From the NCBI GenBank assembly GCA_003164305.1, contig PLSZ01000154.1, forward strand, positions 2,653 through 9,305: a stretch of 6,653 nt of DNA. Reading direction: 5' to 3'. The DNA is from Acetobacteraceae bacterium (GTDB lineage Bacteria; Pseudomonadota; Alphaproteobacteria; Acetobacterales; Acetobacteraceae). The position numbers were made by a program, and so were the translations under genes. Of the stretch, positions 5,459 to 6,653 are shown one piece after another. Below the pieces are notes generated by a model. The model did no database searches and was not told the origin of the DNA. It was given only the letters and a program-made list of their open reading frames with translations. Numbering within the stretch: position 1 is the stretch's first letter; each line of letters opens with the position of its first letter.

Positions 5459-6653
5459 GACGGCACGCGCGACCGCTGTTCGCGCGCGTAACGCGCAAAA
5501 AACGTATCGCCTTCCGGCGCCGGTAAATCTCTCGCATCGGTCCAACCGCGCGCCAGCGGCATGCGCGAGAACCTACCGCGCTTCCGCCCCAACCATCCAA
5601 GTCCCAGCGCCGCCGCCCGCGTCACCATCCGGTAAAGTACTGGGCGCCGCGCGACAAAACCCCAAACTCCCAGGTTCCATCGCACGGAGGCCGGCCCCAG
5701 ATGGCGTTCGAATTCTCTCTCCCGCCAATGCCGCATCAGTTTCGGCAACGGAATCCGCACCGGGCAAACGCTTTCGCACTTACCGCAGAAAGTCGAGGCA
5801 TTCGGTAAATGCCCAGCCTGTTTGACGCCGATCAACGAGGGCGTCAGCACCGCCCCCATCGGACCGGGATAGACCCAACCGTACGCATGGCCGCCGACCG
5901 CACCGTAAACCGGACAATGATTCAAACAGGCCGCGCAACGAATACATCGCAGCATTTCCTGGAACTCGGTGCCGATCATGGCGGAGCGGCCGTTATCCAC
6001 CAGCACCACGTGATATTCTTCCGGCCCATCAAGGTCGCCAACGCGCCGCGGTCCGGTTGAGAACGTTGTGTACACGGAAAAATCCTGTCCGGTCGCGGAA
6101 CGCGCCAACACCCGCAGCAAGGACGTGCAATCCTCAATCGTCGGCACCATCTTTTCGATACTCGCCAGCACGATATGCACGCGCGGCAGCGTCTGAGTCA
6201 GGTCGCCATTCCCCTCATTCGTGACGATCACGCTGCTGCCGGTTTCCGCGATCAGGAAATTCGCGCCGGTGATGCCGACATCGGCCGCCAGAAACCGCGA
6301 CCGCAGCTTGTCACGCGCCTCGGTCAGGATATCGCGCCGTTCGGCGAACACGCGGTCGGCCGGCAAATCGATATGCGATTTCCGAAATGTCTCCTCCCAG
6401 TCTTCCATGTTCAAATGAAACGCCGGCGCGATGATGTGGCTTGGCGTTTCATGACGCAATTGAATGATGTACTCGCCGAGATCGGTCTCCACCGGTTCGA
6501 TGCCGTGCCTTTCCAGATGCTCGTTGATCGCGAGTTCCTCGCCGATCATCGACTTGCCCTTGGTGACGGTGCGCGCCCCCGCCGTCTCGCAAATCTCCAG
6601 CACGGCGGCGCGCGCGGCGTCGGCATCGGCGCACCAGTGCACCTGACCGCCCG
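5455..6653 (-). CDS. lutB: LutB/YkgF family iron-sulfur protein, L-lactate utilization, 5' end missing
   Basis: The frame is open from the right edge of the window to TGA at 5457-5455, so the first part (about 70 residues, judging from the usual 470-480) lies outside. The GTG at 6642 is internal: it encodes the Val of GGQVHWC, a conserved stretch, not the start. Numbering from that Val, the LUD domain includes TKGKSMIGEE (27-36), GITGANFLIAETGSSV (123-138) and TNEGNGDL (141-148). Two 4Fe-4S cluster motifs follow: C233, C236, C239 and C243-P in the CxxCxxCxxxCP pattern, and C286, C289 and C293-P. Between them is GGHAYGWVYPGPMGAVLTP (250-268), characteristic of LutB/LldF. The polar C-terminal tail (about 310-395) is variable in this family. 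With LutA and LutC it forms the iron-sulfur L-lactate-oxidising complex. lutC follows in an ATGA overlap; lutA would be expected upstream, beyond 6653. Confidence 0.94.
   Translation of the reverse strand, partial: GGQVHWCADADAARAAVLEICETAGARTVTKGKSMIGEELAINEHLERHGIEPVETDLGEYIIQLRHETPSHIIAPAFHLNMEDWEETFRKSHIDLPADRVFAERRDILTEARDKLRSRFLAADVGITGANFLIAETGSSVIVTNEGNGDLTQTLPRVHIVLASIEKMVPTIEDCTSLLRVLARSATGQDFSVYTTFSTGPRRVGDLDGPEEYHVVLVDNGRSAMIGTEFQEMLRCIRCAACLNHCPVYGAVGGHAYGWVYPGPMGAVLTPSLIGVKQAGHLPNASTFCGKCESVCPVRIPLPKLMRHWREREFERHLGPASVRWNLGVWGFVARRPVLYRMVTRAAALGLGWLGRKRGRFSRMPLARGWTDARDLPAPEGDTFFARYAREQRSRVPS

Noticed and set aside
5459..5545. An upstream extension of lutC to 5545
   Set aside because: The extension would lie inside lutB with an Arg/Ala-rich translation not typical of LutC; the ATGA overlap at 5455-5458 gives the expected N-terminus.

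Overview
This is a GC-rich (by eye about 60% or a little more) bacterial chromosome fragment packed with genes on both strands. Protein families, codon choice and the layout fit a proteobacterium, most likely an alphaproteobacterium. That is inference from family resemblance, because there is no rRNA or other marker gene here.

Left block (1-3189, + strand): three closely spaced genes. First comes the 3' half of a luciferase-like (LLM) flavin/F420-type oxidoreductase resembling mycobacterial Rv3520c. Next is a small flavodoxin-fold protein starting at a TTG three bases after the previous stop. Third is a full-length bifunctional enoyl-CoA hydratase / 3-hydroxyacyl-CoA dehydrogenase of the beta-oxidation type, with every catalytic residue I know how to check. 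The block looks like a catabolic operon for an acyl-CoA substrate, with flavin redox proteins alongside.

Middle (3192-4799, + strand): one gene for a polytopic membrane protein of about 535 residues. It has the look of a GT-C type glycosyltransferase but no assignable substrate. It begins two bases after the dehydrogenase stop. Its codon use differs from the dehydrogenase (ATA and AGG codons, which I do not see in the dehydrogenase). Its last codons and stop are a near copy (15 of 16 bases) of the last codons and stop of the dehydrogenase, so the gene sits between two short direct repeats. This is the most unusual structure in the window.

Right block (4793-6653, - strand): lutC and the 3' part of lutB, overlapping by four bases (ATGA). 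They encode two of the three subunits of the LutABC iron-sulfur L-lactate oxidation complex. lutA, if present, should lie beyond the right edge. lutC meets the membrane-protein gene tail to tail with a 7-bp overlap in which TCACTGA supplies the stop codon on each strand.

I saw no tRNA, rRNA, CRISPR array, insertion sequence, convincing terminator or riboswitch. No non-coding gap exceeds 48 bases. I did not find a clearly new multi-gene system; the best leads are the repeat-bounded membrane gene and the LLM-oxidoreductase/flavodoxin pair.
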